A stretch of DNA of 56,694 nt, taken from contig CALIKV010000026.1 of assembly GCA_938017505.1 (NCBI GenBank), positions 1-56,694 of the forward strand, in the 5' to 3' direction. Under the pieces are notes generated by a model. The model did no database searches and was not told the DNA's origin. It was given only the letters and a program-made list of their open reading frames with translations. The position numbers and the translations under genes are program-made. This DNA comes from an uncultured Sulfolobales archaeon. Its GTDB lineage: Archaea; Thermoproteota; Thermoprotei_A; Sulfolobales; NBVN01. Below are positions 48,148-56,694 of the stretch, in pieces (positions within the stretch are counted from its first letter, which is position 1; the number at the start of each line of letters is the position of its first letter).

Positions 48148-49118
48148 CCGACGGCTTTGTAGTTATGGCAGGCTACTGAATGATTTGACGTCGCCTCAGT
48201 CATCGTGGGTTCCTCCTTCATACATAGGTACGTGGTGTAAGGGCATCTAGGATGAAACCTGCATCCACTCGGGAGGTTAAGCGGGTTCGGCAGGCTCCCG
48301 GGGATTTGGTTTAGCCTGGCTTTCGACCCTCTCCTTGACGCTACACACTCTATAAGGCCTCTAGTGTAGGGGTGAAGCGGGTTGTCGAAAATCTCAGTTA
48401 CCTCACCCACCTCAACTATTTTCCCTGAGTACATGACACCAACCCTATCACATACCTCGGCCACTATGCCGAAGTTGTGGGTTATTAGCAGTAGCGTCAA
48501 CCCGTACTCCACCCTCAATGAATGCAGTAACTTGAGTATCTGAGCCTGTATCGTGACGTCGAGAGCTGTTGTGGGTTCATCCGCTATCAGCAGACTGGGT
48601 TTACAGGTAGTCATCATCGCTATCATAGATCTCTGCTTCATACCCCCACTGTAGACGTGTGGGTAGTCCCTAGCCCTGATCCCTGCATCCGGAATCCCGA
48701 CTTTACTAAGCTGGTTCACAGCGCTTGTTAGAGCCTTATCCCATGACATCCCTAAGTGAGTCACCGGTACTTCAGCCACTTGATACCCGACTCTATACGC
48801 CGGGTTCAAGGACGTCATTGGGTTCTGGAAGACAATGGCCATCTCCTTACCTCTAATTCTCTGAAGCTCACTGTCGTCAACCCTCAGTAGGTCCTTCCCC
48901 TTAAACAAAATCCTGCCGTCCAGAACCCTTGAGTTCGGCGGCAGGAGTCTAGGTATCGACAATGCTAGAGTGCTCTTACCGCACCCAGTCTCACCAACCA
49001 GGCAGAAGGCCTCTCCCTCGAAGATCGTTAAGCTGACGTCATCAACGGCCTTCACGCAACCCCTACCGGTCTCGTAGCACACCTTCAGGTTCTGAACTTC
49101 TAAGATCTTTTCAGGCAT
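48144..49118 (-). CDS. Oligopeptide/dipeptide ABC importer, ATP-binding protein (OppD type)
   Basis: 324 residues. Walker A GETGCGKST, signature YSGGMKQRS, Walker B LIADEPTTALD, ITHNFG, and the C-terminal GCRFHPRCPYTTYLC motif. Partner of the adjacent ATPase in a heterodimer that powers uptake. Starts six bases before the permease gene's end, i.e. directly downstream of OppC. Confidence 0.88.
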   Translation of the reverse strand: MPEKILEVQNLKVCYETGRGCVKAVDDVSLTIFEGEAFCLVGETGCGKSTLALSIPRLLPPNSRVLDGRILFKGKDLLRVDDSELQRIRGKEMAIVFQNPMTSLNPAYRVGYQVAEVPVTHLGMSWDKALTSAVNQLSKVGIPDAGIRARDYPHVYSGGMKQRSMIAMMTTCKPSLLIADEPTTALDVTIQAQILKLLHSLRVEYGLTLLLITHNFGIVAEVCDRVGVMYSGKIVEVGEVTEIFDNPLHPYTRGLIECVASRRGSKARLNQIPGSLPNPLNLPSGCRFHPRCPYTTYLCMKEEPTMTEATSNHSVACHNYKAVG

Positions 49119-49124
49119 CTTGAA

Positions 49125-50006
49125 TCACCTCAACCTTAATTTAGGGTCTAATACATCCCTCAACGCATCGCCCAGTAAGTTGAAGCTTAGGGCCGTCAGG
49201 GTTATGAAGACTCCCGGGAATATGGAGTTCCATGGAGCGCCGAATATATAGTCCTTACCCTCGTTTAACATGGCGCCCCAATCAGGCGTGGGCGGCTGAG
49301 CCCCGAAACCTAGGAAGCTGAGCGCTGTCGTGTACAGTATTGCCGAGGGGATTGTTAGGGTAGCTAAAACGATTATTGAGACGAGCGTGTTCGGGAGGAT
49401 GTACCTAAACATGATGCTTAGGTCTGACTCTCCTATGGCTCGAGCAGCCATCACGAACTCCCTGCTGACTAGGGATTGAGTTTTAGCCCTTACTATCCTC
49501 GCGTAAGGAGCCCAGCTGACCACGGCCACAGCTATCACCACGTTCGTCAACCCAGGTCCCAAGATAGTCACTATCGCTAGCGCCAGTATTATGGGTGGGA
49601 AGGCCCACAGCATGTCCGTGAACGCCGAGATCACTTTATCCAGAAAGCCACTGTAGTAACCGGATATGAGCCCCAGGGTAACGCCTATGCCCGCCTCGAC
49701 TAGGACCACTAGTATACCGACCCATAAGGCTATTCGCGCCCCGTAGACGATCCTGCTGAACACATCCCTGCCTAAGTGATCCGTCCCGAACAAGTGCTTT
49801 AGTGATGGTGGTTGAAGCCTTAAGGCAGTGTCCACTTCATCGAACCTCCTCGGAGCTATTAGATCCGCTGTTAACGCCATGAAAACTATAATCGTCAGGA
49901 GTGCTAGACCGACAACCCCTCTCCTGTGCCTGATAAGCAGCTTCACCTCCTCACTCCTATAGACGGAGTAGGCTTTCTTCCTGAGATCCTCGAGTAATCG
50001 TGTCAC
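49125..50006 (-). CDS. Oligopeptide/dipeptide ABC importer, permease (OppC type)
   Basis: 293 residues. An N-terminal region with one membrane segment (GVVGLALLTIIVFMALTADL), the LFGTDHLGRDVFSR motif typical of OppC/DppC, four or five further segments, and the EAA loop near 190 (AARAIGESD). Overlaps the OppB gene by four bases. Confidence 0.88.
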   Translation of the reverse strand: MTRLLEDLRKKAYSVYRSEEVKLLIRHRRGVVGLALLTIIVFMALTADLIAPRRFDEVDTALRLQPPSLKHLFGTDHLGRDVFSRIVYGARIALWVGILVVLVEAGIGVTLGLISGYYSGFLDKVISAFTDMLWAFPPIILALAIVTILGPGLTNVVIAVAVVSWAPYARIVRAKTQSLVSREFVMAARAIGESDLSIMFRYILPNTLVSIIVLATLTIPSAILYTTALSFLGFGAQPPTPDWGAMLNEGKDYIFGAPWNSIFPGVFITLTALSFNLLGDALRDVLDPKLRLR

Positions 50007-50944
50007 ATGCCTTCACCCTTCTCGACGCGCACTCGCGGGTCCAGAGCCGCGACGACTAGATCACCTAGCGTGTTGAACACTACCGTGAGTATGGTTATTA
50101 TCAGCACTATCCCCTGAACGACTGCGTAGTCTTGCCTAATTATCGACAGGTAAAGGAGTCTGCCCATGCCTGGCAACGCAAACAGGGTTTCAATAACTAC
50201 CGCGCCTCCTATAAGCCATGGTATGTCTAGGAAGAGCATCACAACGACAGGGAGTACAGCGTTTCTGAGGGCGTGCACGACCAACACCCTCCTCCTTGGA
50301 AGTCCCTTCGCCCATGCAGTCCTCACGTAATCCTCATTGAGGACCTCAATCATCTCAGCCCTCATCAACCTCATCACGGCCGCTGATGATGGTAAGGCGA
50401 GGGACAGGGCGGGAATCAGTAGTGAGTGAAGGCCTTCATAGCCGGATATCGGTAGCAACCTTAGATAGTAGCCAAAGACAAGCATTAACATTAACCCGAG
50501 CCAGAAGCCAGGTATCGAATAACTGACGATAGCCGTGACAGACAGCAAACCGTCGATGGGCTTACCCTTCATTAAGGCGCTTACAATCCCTATGGAAACC
50601 CCGATGGCGTAGGAGATAAGCATGGAGATCAACATGAGCATGAGCGTGTACGGTAATCGCTGCATCAGCAGGTAGGAGACCGGCTGTTTAGTGACTATGG
50701 ACACGCCTAGATCCCCTCTAACGACGTGTGAGAGCCAGTAGAAGTACTGCACGTACGGGGGTTGATCTAGGCCCCACGCCCTCCTCAACTCCTCAACCCT
50801 TTCAGGAGTGACCCTTTCACCGGCAATCAGTTTTATGGGGTCTCCGGGCAATGAATACATTATATAAAAAAGAATTATAGTTACGCCGAACACCACCGGT
50901 ATACCTATCAGCAGTTTTTTGGTTGTGTAGCTAAGTAACCCCAT
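50003..50944 (-). CDS. Oligopeptide/dipeptide ABC importer, permease (OppB type)
   Basis: 313 residues, six membrane segments. The N-terminal SLPGDPIKLIAGERVTPE segment and RRAWGLDQPPYVQY are family hallmarks; EAA-type loop near 215 (RTAWAKGLPRRRV). It forms the channel with the next permease. Follows the binding-protein gene by 12 bases. Confidence 0.88.
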   Translation of the reverse strand: MGLLSYTTKKLLIGIPVVFGVTIILFYIMYSLPGDPIKLIAGERVTPERVEELRRAWGLDQPPYVQYFYWLSHVVRGDLGVSIVTKQPVSYLLMQRLPYTLMLMLISMLISYAIGVSIGIVSALMKGKPIDGLLSVTAIVSYSIPGFWLGLMLMLVFGYYLRLLPISGYEGLHSLLIPALSLALPSSAAVMRLMRAEMIEVLNEDYVRTAWAKGLPRRRVLVVHALRNAVLPVVVMLFLDIPWLIGGAVVIETLFALPGMGRLLYLSIIRQDYAVVQGIVLIITILTVVFNTLGDLVVAALDPRVRVEKGEGM

Positions 50945-50956
50945 CTCAGCTACCTA

Positions 50957-52609
50957 CTACTGCTCAATCCGCACGTCATTAACGAACATAGTCCCATAGG
51001 GTGGCAGGATCAACAAGCCTTTAACGTTCTTGTTAACTGCCGTGTAGTCCTTAAGCACGAAGAGCGGTATTAACGGGAGGTCCTTCAGCAGTAACTCCTG
51101 TGCTCTAGAGTACACCTCCGACCTCTCGGTCATGTCCGTTACTGATCGCCCTAACTCAAGCAACACGTCCACCTCCGGGTTTGAGTAGGTGTAGTTACCG
51201 TAGACACTGTGAACCAGGTATATTAGTATATCTGGGTCGGCCCAGGAGAACCTCCGCAGGGCAAGCTCGAAGTTCCACTCGCGCGTTAGTTCTCTTATGT
51301 AATCGTAAGTGTACTCCTTTATGCTTGCTTTAATGCCTACCTTAGCCAGTTGCGCCTGTATTAATGGTGCGGCTTTCTTGAGGGGCGGGTCGTCTACTGG
51401 CGAGAGGAGTGTGAGTTCTAACGGAATGCCATCCTTATCCACAACCCCGTCACCGTTGGTGTCGACCCAACCAGCTTCTCTGAGGAGCTCTTTAGCGGCC
51501 TCAACGTTGTGAGCGTACGTGGTTTCGGCCACGGTCTCCACGGTCCCGTTAAAGCATATCTGCGACGGTGAGAGGAAGGAATACCACGGAACTACATTAT
51601 TATCGAGTATCTGAGCTATTTCGTCTCTGTTCAGGGCCAGCATTATCGCTTTCCGAACCCTAACGTCGTTTAATGGAGTTTTCTGGACGTTAACCATTAT
51701 GTAGTGTATCCCGGGCGCTAGAGTCTCGTAGAGGCGTATGTTTGGATTGTCTCTGAGCCTCTTAACCTCCTCCAGAGGAACTCCCCTGACTACGTCTACA
51801 CGCCCGGCCTCAAGTTCGGTTAGCCTCGTGAGGTCCTCCGGGATGAACCTTATTATCACTTCATCCACGTACGGGTTGGGACCCTTATTTGCTACGAACG
51901 GTAGGTTAGTTCTGTAGTTGTTATTCCTGATAAGGGTTACGTGTGAGCCCCTCACCCACTCCTTGACCGCGTAAGGCCCGCTCCCAACGGCCTCCCTGTT
52001 GAAGACGTCCGGCCCTACTCTCTCAGCTACCTCAGCGTTAACTGGAGCGCCATAGTTCGTAACTAACACTGACCAGAGATACGGGGCAGGTTGTTTGAGG
52101 GTGATCTTCAACGTGTGTTTGTCTATCGCGGTCATCTCAACCACGTCCGCGAAGTCCTCGGCGTAAGGCGAGATGTTCTTGTACCTCTCTATGGATTTCT
52201 TAATGGCCTCGGCAGTGACCGGATCGCCGTTAGAGAACTTCGCGTCGCTCGGTATGTGGAACACAAGCACGGTACCCTCCTCAGTTACCTCCCAGCTTAA
52301 AGCCAGGTCAGGTACTATATTCATGTTCTCATCTAAAACTACCAGAGGCTGGAATATCATGTCATGTACCTCGTTAGACCACGTCACCTGCTGCACGTCC
52401 AGACCCGTCGGCTCCTCAGGTATGGCTATGATTAAAGTCCTCTTTAACTGAGGTGTCGTTGGGCTTGTAGGGGTGGTTGCAGGAGTCGTCGGGGTTGTCG
52501 GGGCTACGTAGGGGGGCGACAGCGCTAAGTACGTTGCTATTAACGCCACTGCCACAACTAAAACTAACACGACCGCGACTGTCTTGGAAACGGCCTTCCA
52601 GCTATTCAT
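50957..52609 (-). CDS. Oligopeptide-type ABC importer, membrane-anchored binding protein
   Basis: 550 residues. An uncleaved-looking N-terminal membrane helix (VAVVLVLVVAVALIATYLAL) is followed by a Thr/Pro linker (PTTPTTPATTPTSPTTP), which lifts the binding domain above the membrane, a common archaeal solution. SBP_bac_5 domain: LIIAIPEEPTGLD, PLVVLDENMNIVPDLALSWE, DAKFSNGDPVTAE, AVGSGPYAVKEW. It could bind peptides or oligosaccharides; family alone does not decide. First gene of the operon; minus-strand TATA ATTTATTAACC at plus 52645-52655. Confidence 0.88.
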   Translation of the reverse strand: MNSWKAVSKTVAVVLVLVVAVALIATYLALSPPYVAPTTPTTPATTPTSPTTPQLKRTLIIAIPEEPTGLDVQQVTWSNEVHDMIFQPLVVLDENMNIVPDLALSWEVTEEGTVLVFHIPSDAKFSNGDPVTAEAIKKSIERYKNISPYAEDFADVVEMTAIDKHTLKITLKQPAPYLWSVLVTNYGAPVNAEVAERVGPDVFNREAVGSGPYAVKEWVRGSHVTLIRNNNYRTNLPFVANKGPNPYVDEVIIRFIPEDLTRLTELEAGRVDVVRGVPLEEVKRLRDNPNIRLYETLAPGIHYIMVNVQKTPLNDVRVRKAIMLALNRDEIAQILDNNVVPWYSFLSPSQICFNGTVETVAETTYAHNVEAAKELLREAGWVDTNGDGVVDKDGIPLELTLLSPVDDPPLKKAAPLIQAQLAKVGIKASIKEYTYDYIRELTREWNFELALRRFSWADPDILIYLVHSVYGNYTYSNPEVDVLLELGRSVTDMTERSEVYSRAQELLLKDLPLIPLFVLKDYTAVNKNVKGLLILPPYGTMFVNDVRIEQ

Positions 52610-52752
52610 ACAGTTAACCTCATAAGGTGTGTATTGCAGGGTTAATAAATTTTCCCTCGTTACATTTTACGATGATTTAATTAAAATAGCTTATTAATTA
52701 AACACAAAACCACGTTCATTTAAATTAAGTGAGTGTGATGAAGGTTTTTATT

Positions 52753-52774
52753 ACTCAATCCTCAAGGACTGAGT
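52753..52774 (+). promoter_or_regulatory. 22-bp palindrome at the start of the D-aminoacylase gene
   Basis: The stretch from ACTCA to TGAGT (52753-52774) is self-complementary at all but four of 22 positions (core TCCT/AGGA). It follows the TATA-like GTTTTTATT (52744-52752) and precedes GTG 52780, so it overlaps the expected transcription start: a repressor site by position. The divergent opp promoter is about 100 bases away. Confidence 0.5.
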
Positions 52775-52779
52775 GGTGA

Positions 52780-54366
52780 GTGCCCGTGTATGACGTGATA
52801 ATTAGGAACGGCGTAGTGGTGGATGGCTCTGGGGCTCCACCTTTTAAGAGGGATTTGGGCGTGATCGGTGACACGATCGCTAAGGTAGGCGATCTATCCG
52901 GGTGTGCAGCCGAGGAGGTCATTCACGCTGAAGGCCTCGTGGTGGCGCCGGGCTTCATAGATATACACAATCACAGCGACAGCGGGATCTTCATACTTCC
53001 TACGGCGGATAACTACGTCACGCAAGGGGTTACCACGGTCGTGGTTGGTAACTGCGGTTATTCATTAGCGCCGCTGACCGATAAGAACAGGGAGTTTGTA
53101 GAGCTCAGCGAGGTCGAGTTCGTCAAGGAGTTAGGTCGCTTACCGTGGGCTTCGTTCAGGGATTACCTAGAATATCTGGGGAGGCTTGAGAAGAGTTTAA
53201 ACGTGGCCGCGTTGGTCGGGCATGGCACTGTAAGGAGCGCAGTTCTAGGTACCGGTAGCTTGAAGCCCACGGAGAGGGAGCTTGAGGAGATGAAGAGCCT
53301 TGTTGTTGAGGCATTGGAGAACGGGGCTTTCGGAATGTCTTCAGGACTCATCTACGTCCCAGGCGTTTTCTCGGAAACGCCGGAGCTAATAGAGCTGGCT
53401 AAGATCCTGTCAAGGTACGGCGGCGTTTACGCCACACACATCAGGAACGAGGGCGTCGAGCTAATGGACGCTTTAATCGAGGCTCTGGAGGTAGGCCTGA
53501 AGGGCAACGTGGGGCTTGAGATCTCACACTTAAAAGCTGCCGGCACACCGGCGTGGGGCGGCGTGTCTAGGGCTTTAAGCATCATAGAGGAGTACGTTAG
53601 GAGGGGTTACGACGTTAGCGCGGATGTTTACCCCTACGCGGCCAGCTCAACAGGGCTGGAGGCGTTGTTACCCTCGTGGATTAGGGAGGGGGGGTTGGAG
53701 GGCTTGATCAGCAAGTTAAGTGACGTTGAAGCATTAGAAAGACTAAAGAAGGACCTGGCTAGGTACGGCATACCTGAGGAGAGGCATGCGGACTGGGATA
53801 AGGTTAGGGTGTCCTACACTGAGAAACATCCTGAAGCTCTCGGAAAAAGTATTGAAGAGATCTCGAGGTTGTGGGGTGTGGACCCCGTGCAGACGATCGC
53901 CAAGATGTTGATAGATGACAGAGGCTTAACAGGAGTTGTCGTTCACAGCATGAGCGAGGACGACGTCTCTGAGGCGGTAGAACACCCCCTAGTAGCTATA
54001 GGGAGTGACGGTAGTGTGCGTAAACCAGGTGAAGGAGCGCCTCATCCAAGAAACTACGGAAGTTTCCCCAGAGTCATCGCTAAATACGTGAGGGAATTGA
54101 AGATCCTCAGCTTACCGGAAGCCATTAGGAAGATGACGTCGCTGCCTGCAAGGAAGATAGGCCTGTTTGACAGAGGACTCATAAGACCTGGGTTCAAAGC
54201 TGACTTAACTATATTTAATTATTATATGATAAGGGATAAAGCGACTTACGAGAACCCTCACGAGTACTCGATAGGTGTGGAGCACTTGCTAGTCAACGGC
54301 AAGTTCGTGATAAGAGATGGGAAGCACACGCAAGCGAAGCCTGGTAGGCTTCTAAGAAGCGTGTAG
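52780..54366 (+). CDS. N-acyl-D-amino-acid deacylase (D-aminoacylase) family amidohydrolase
   Basis: 528 residues. Metallo-dependent hydrolase: opening YDVIIRNGVVVDGSGAPPF, metal motif PGFIDIHNHSDSG, VTTVVVGNCGYSLAP (Cys zinc ligand of D-aminoacylases), GALS-like GMSSGLIYVPG, THIRNEG, ISHLKAAG, VGSDGS-like AIGSDGSVRKPGEGAPHPRNYG, and C-terminal LLVNGKFVIRDGKH. It would release D-amino acids from N-acyl forms. Divergent from the opp importer, with which it may form an uptake-and-degradation unit. Confidence 0.85.
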   Translation: MPVYDVIIRNGVVVDGSGAPPFKRDLGVIGDTIAKVGDLSGCAAEEVIHAEGLVVAPGFIDIHNHSDSGIFILPTADNYVTQGVTTVVVGNCGYSLAPLTDKNREFVELSEVEFVKELGRLPWASFRDYLEYLGRLEKSLNVAALVGHGTVRSAVLGTGSLKPTERELEEMKSLVVEALENGAFGMSSGLIYVPGVFSETPELIELAKILSRYGGVYATHIRNEGVELMDALIEALEVGLKGNVGLEISHLKAAGTPAWGGVSRALSIIEEYVRRGYDVSADVYPYAASSTGLEALLPSWIREGGLEGLISKLSDVEALERLKKDLARYGIPEERHADWDKVRVSYTEKHPEALGKSIEEISRLWGVDPVQTIAKMLIDDRGLTGVVVHSMSEDDVSEAVEHPLVAIGSDGSVRKPGEGAPHPRNYGSFPRVIAKYVRELKILSLPEAIRKMTSLPARKIGLFDRGLIRPGFKADLTIFNYYMIRDKATYENPHEYSIGVEHLLVNGKFVIRDGKHTQAKPGRLLRSV

Positions 54367-54528
54367 CAGGGCATCATTCAATGCGACTCTCGGGACCCCT
54401 ATTCGAGGTTTTCTCGTGTAGGGTATCACCCACCTTTATAAGGCGGACGTCATAAATAGATTACGTGAAGTGGGTTGCGGGAAGGAGCGCCTTGGTGAGT
54501 GGGCGTGTGAAGGGGGTGTAAGGGTTCC

Positions 54529-55968
54529 TTGAGCACGAGCTTCAGTGAGTGGTTTGATTGGGTTTTGAGGGAGGCTGAGCTATACGACTACGGTAGGTAC
54601 CCTGTTAAGGGTTTCGGTGTCTGGATGCCTTATGGCTTCGGGCTTAGGAGACGTGTCATCGACTTGATGAGGGAGTTACTTGACTCCACCGGTCATGAAG
54701 AGATATTGTTGCCTCTCCTCATACCTGAGGATCTCCTAGCTAAGGAGTCCGAGCACGTGAGAGGCTTCGAAGATCAGGTCTTCTGGGTTACTCACGGCGG
54801 TTTAGAACCTCTCGACGTTAAGCTTGCTTTAAGGCCGACGAGCGAGACCTCCCTGACCTACATGGAGTCCTTCTGGATTAAGAGTTACAAGCAGTTGCCT
54901 AAGAAGTACTACCAGGTTGTGAGTATATTCAGGTATGAGACCAAGGCTACGAGAGCTATGTTACGCGTCAGGGAGGTGAGCACCTTCAAGGAGGCTCACA
55001 CGGTGCACGAGGACTTCAGAGACTCTGAGAGGCAGGTTGCTGAGGCAGTGAGCATATACAGCAGGTTCTTCGACCTCCTCGGAGTGCCGTACATCATCTC
55101 CAGGAGGCCTGACTGGGATAAGTTCCCGGGCGCTATATACACGATAGCCTTCGACACTTTAATGCCTGACGGGAGGGCTCTCCAGATAGGCACTGTGCAC
55201 AACTTAGGGCAAAACTTCACTAAAGCCTTCGAGGTGAGGGTGCAGCGGAGGGACGAGACCATAGACTACGCATGGCAGACCTCCTACGGGATCTCCGAGA
55301 GGGTGATAGCTGCCTTAGTGAGCACTCACGGTGATAGGAGGGGGTTAGTCCTGCCCTTCATGGTAGCCCCCATACAGGTGGTCGTGGTGCCAATACCAAC
55401 CGGTAGCGAGGACGAGAGGCGTGAGGTCTACGCGAGGGCAAGGGACCTGGGCGACGCCCTAAAGAGGGAGGGGTTAAGGACTTACGTGGACCTGGGCGAG
55501 GATAAGACGCCGAGCGAGAAGTTCGCTCACTGGGAGCTTAAGGGCGTTCCTTTAAGGGTTGACCTAGGACCTAGGGAGTTAGGCGAGGGCCTAGCAACGG
55601 TGTTCAGGAGGGACACCCTGAGCAAGGAGAGGATCCCGTTGGACAGAGTGCCCGATACCGTGAGGAGACTGGGGGAGGAGATAGACCTCAATCTAAGCAA
55701 GCGAGCCTGGAAGGGGCTCAAGGAGCGGGTGGCCGCCGTCAATGACTTGAGCGAGCTGGAGTTAGCGTTACAACGAGGAAAGCAGGTTGTTGAGATCCCG
55801 TGGTGCGGTCTCAAGGAATGCGCCGATCGCGTGGCGGGTGAGTACGGTTTAGAGGCGCTGGGAACGCCTCTCAAGGTCGGTGAGGAAGCTAGGCTGAACC
55901 CAGGTCTGAAATGCCCGGTCTGCGGGCGGAACGCGGTCACGCGCATGAGATACGCCAGGAAGTACTGA
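54529..55968 (+). CDS. proS: Prolyl-tRNA synthetase (archaeal/eukaryotic type)
   Basis: 479 residues, class II. Motif 1 near [19 protein letters not shown], motif 2 [24 protein letters not shown], motif 3 in [22 protein letters not shown], an anticodon-binding domain from ~290 ([12 protein letters not shown]), and the C-terminal zinc-binding domain (CGLKEC, CPVCGRN). Start TTG 54529. The leader 54433-54528 holds TATA-like CCTTTATAAGG and a short open frame (GTG 54466 to TAA 54519) of doubtful meaning. Confidence 0.95.
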   Translation: MSTSFSEWFDWVLREAELYDYGRYPVKGFGVWMPYGFGLRRRVIDLMRELLDSTGHEEILLPLLIPEDLLAKESEHVRGFEDQVFWVTHGGLEPLDVKLALRPTSETSLTYMESFWIKSYKQLPKKYYQVVSIFRYETKATRAMLRVREVSTFKEAHTVHEDFRDSERQVAEAVSIYSRFFDLLGVPYIISRRPDWDKFPGAIYTIAFDTLMPDGRALQIGTVHNLGQNFTKAFEVRVQRRDETIDYAWQTSYGISERVIAALVSTHGDRRGLVLPFMVAPIQVVVVPIPTGSEDERREVYARARDLGDALKREGLRTYVDLGEDKTPSEKFAHWELKGVPLRVDLGPRELGEGLATVFRRDTLSKERIPLDRVPDTVRRLGEEIDLNLSKRAWKGLKERVAAVNDLSELELALQRGKQVVEIPWCGLKECADRVAGEYGLEALGTPLKVGEEARLNPGLKCPVCGRNAVTRMRYARKY

Positions 55969-56035
55969 AGTGAGGCGCTCATTTCACATTAATAATCACT
56001 TATAAAGTCTTAAGTCAATAGCTATCGCGCTGCTG

Positions 56036-56350
56036 ATGCAGAGTCTAGTAGCCGTGACTGCGAGCGCCGGTGCTACGCACGTTAATAATGCGGTAGTAGA
56101 GGTGGGTAGCTTAGACGAAGCAGTGAGTAATCTGAGTAGGTACTTATTCAGTAGTGATGTGAGGGTGCTTAGAGTAACTTATGACGCCTTCTTAACTAGA
56201 GTTGTTGGTTCCTTAGCGACGTACAGGATAAGTATCGTGGTGAGTGACGCTACATACACAGGATTACTGGAAGTTGTTGATATTCCCGCAAGACTACACA
56301 CTCTCCAGCTATGTGTGAGCTTGCAGGGTTACAGAATACTGAATTCGTGA
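56036..56350 (+). CDS. Surface protein, N-terminal part (ended by in-frame TGA)
   Basis: 104 residues, unrecognised. The upstream in-frame codons (LKSIAIALL before MQSLVAVTASAGA) look like the rest of a signal peptide, but no start codon is visible there; TATA CTTATAAAG (55999-56007) favours a near-leaderless ATG 56036. The domain that follows is beta-rich (VLRVTYDAFLTRVVGSLATY). It ends at TGA 56348-56350, after which the same frame stays open into the next entry. Probably one gene broken by TGA. Confidence 0.5.
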   Translation: MQSLVAVTASAGATHVNNAVVEVGSLDEAVSNLSRYLFSSDVRVLRVTYDAFLTRVVGSLATYRISIVVSDATYTGLLEVVDIPARLHTLQLCVSLQGYRILNS

Positions 56351-56389
56351 AGCGAACTACATAACAATCTCCAACTAAGCTACATCACT

Positions 56390-56694
56390 ATGGAGAAAGG
56401 CGGTAGTAAGTACGCACTATCATACACCCTACTACCAATCACTATCAGAACCATTGGCGGTGATCAGGTCTTGTATGCTCGAGTCTCTGTATTCAGACCC
56501 TACGATAGTGCTTCAGACTTAGAAGTTGTTAGAGAAGCATTAATTAAAGCACTGAATATCGATTCAGGAAATATAGCGAGCACGGGGAGTGAGTCCCTAT
56601 ACGCCCTCAGTGTTGCTGGATCAGCACTATTCGTTATTCTGGTTACGTATATTCTTGTGGTTTATGCTTATAGGTATGCTCGATTAATTAAGGA
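56390..56694 (+). CDS. Surface protein, C-terminal part, cut by window edge
   Basis: In the same frame as the preceding entry and open from 56351 to the end of the window. From ATG 56390 it reads MEKGGSKYALSYTLLPITIR, a beta-rich stretch, then a hydrophobic helix (AGSALFVILVTYILVVYAY) and basic YRYARLIK, i.e. a C-terminal membrane anchor. No ribosome site precedes the ATG, which supports the idea that it is the continuation of the 56036 gene. Confidence 0.5.
   Translation, partial: MEKGGSKYALSYTLLPITIRTIGGDQVLYARVSVFRPYDSASDLEVVREALIKALNIDSGNIASTGSESLYALSVAGSALFVILVTYILVVYAYRYARLIK

Noticed and set aside
54466-54519. Short leader frame before proS
   Set aside because: Eighteen codons, no conserved motif or proline run that would suggest attenuation.
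1-56694. CRISPR array, rRNA genes or defence island
   Set aside because: No regularly spaced repeats, rRNA signatures or defence gene clusters were seen on reading both strands.

Overview
The window looks like a chromosomal segment of a hyperthermophilic crenarchaeon (Thermoproteota; Desulfurococcales-like gene content, order not certain). Support comes from a full-length reverse gyrase, an archaeal DnaG, PCNA, PriS, a Gins-like protein, Orc1/Cdc6, Pus10, archaeal ribosomal protein L40e, His-type S26B signal peptidases, tRNAs with bulge-helix-bulge introns, and TATA-type promoters with many (near-)leaderless starts. No rRNA, CRISPR array or intact insertion sequence was seen.

Layout. 1-3.8 kb: an AroM-like 5' fragment, a frameshifted MFS transporter, the mannosylglycerate pair mpgS-mpgP and tRNA-Cys. 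4-8.6 kb: a nucleotidyltransferase-like protein, L40e, a Zn-ribbon/KH protein, then HAD phosphatase, TtuA/Ncs6-type tRNA thiolase and methylthioadenosine phosphorylase on the plus strand. 8.7-12.7 kb: a replication block cdc6-wHTH-pcn-priS-gins. 13-20 kb: a coiled-coil/RHH protein, tRNA-Thr, DnaG, a tiny twin-CX3C protein, a sugar nucleotidyltransferase and reverse gyrase. 20-27 kb: RHH regulator, Zn proteins, a surface transglutaminase-like protein, a Tes-like radical SAM enzyme that carries an intein, and the convergent geranylgeranyl reductase. 27-31 kb: DtdA, UMP kinase, DUF711 and tRNA-Leu. 31-37.6 kb: branching enzyme GlgB with its own regulator, an ACR3 transporter and several small regulators, separated by non-coding stretches with decayed sequence. 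37.7-41.3 kb: a minus-strand surface-fibre cluster (two TasA-like subunits, a membrane-protease/signal-peptidase gene broken by two frameshifts, a DUF5305-type protein). 41.6-47 kb: a KaiC-like ATPase, Zn ribbon, second signal peptidase, Pus10, SRP54, eIF5A and tRNA-Asp. 47-54 kb: an Opp/Dpp ABC importer divergent from a D-aminoacylase-like amidohydrolase. 54.5 kb to the end: ProS and a surface protein interrupted by TGA.

How the parts fit. The window combines information processing with envelope biology: Tes and the reductase would make saturated, tail-to-tail-joined tetraether lipids; the TasA-like subunits with dedicated processing proteins would make an extracellular fibre; mannosylglycerate synthesis and reverse gyrase fit life at high temperature.

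The most striking item is a 194-residue mini-intein inserted immediately before the third cysteine of the radical-SAM CX3CX2C motif of the Tes-like enzyme. The enzyme cannot form its catalytic iron-sulfur site until splicing occurs, and the residue that drives splicing (C+1) is itself a cluster ligand. Also notable: two colinear, diverged copies of a decayed tnpB-like tail, a family of palindromic operator-like sites next to TATA boxes, and several genes split by single-base frameshifts or an in-frame stop, which may be real decay or assembly error.
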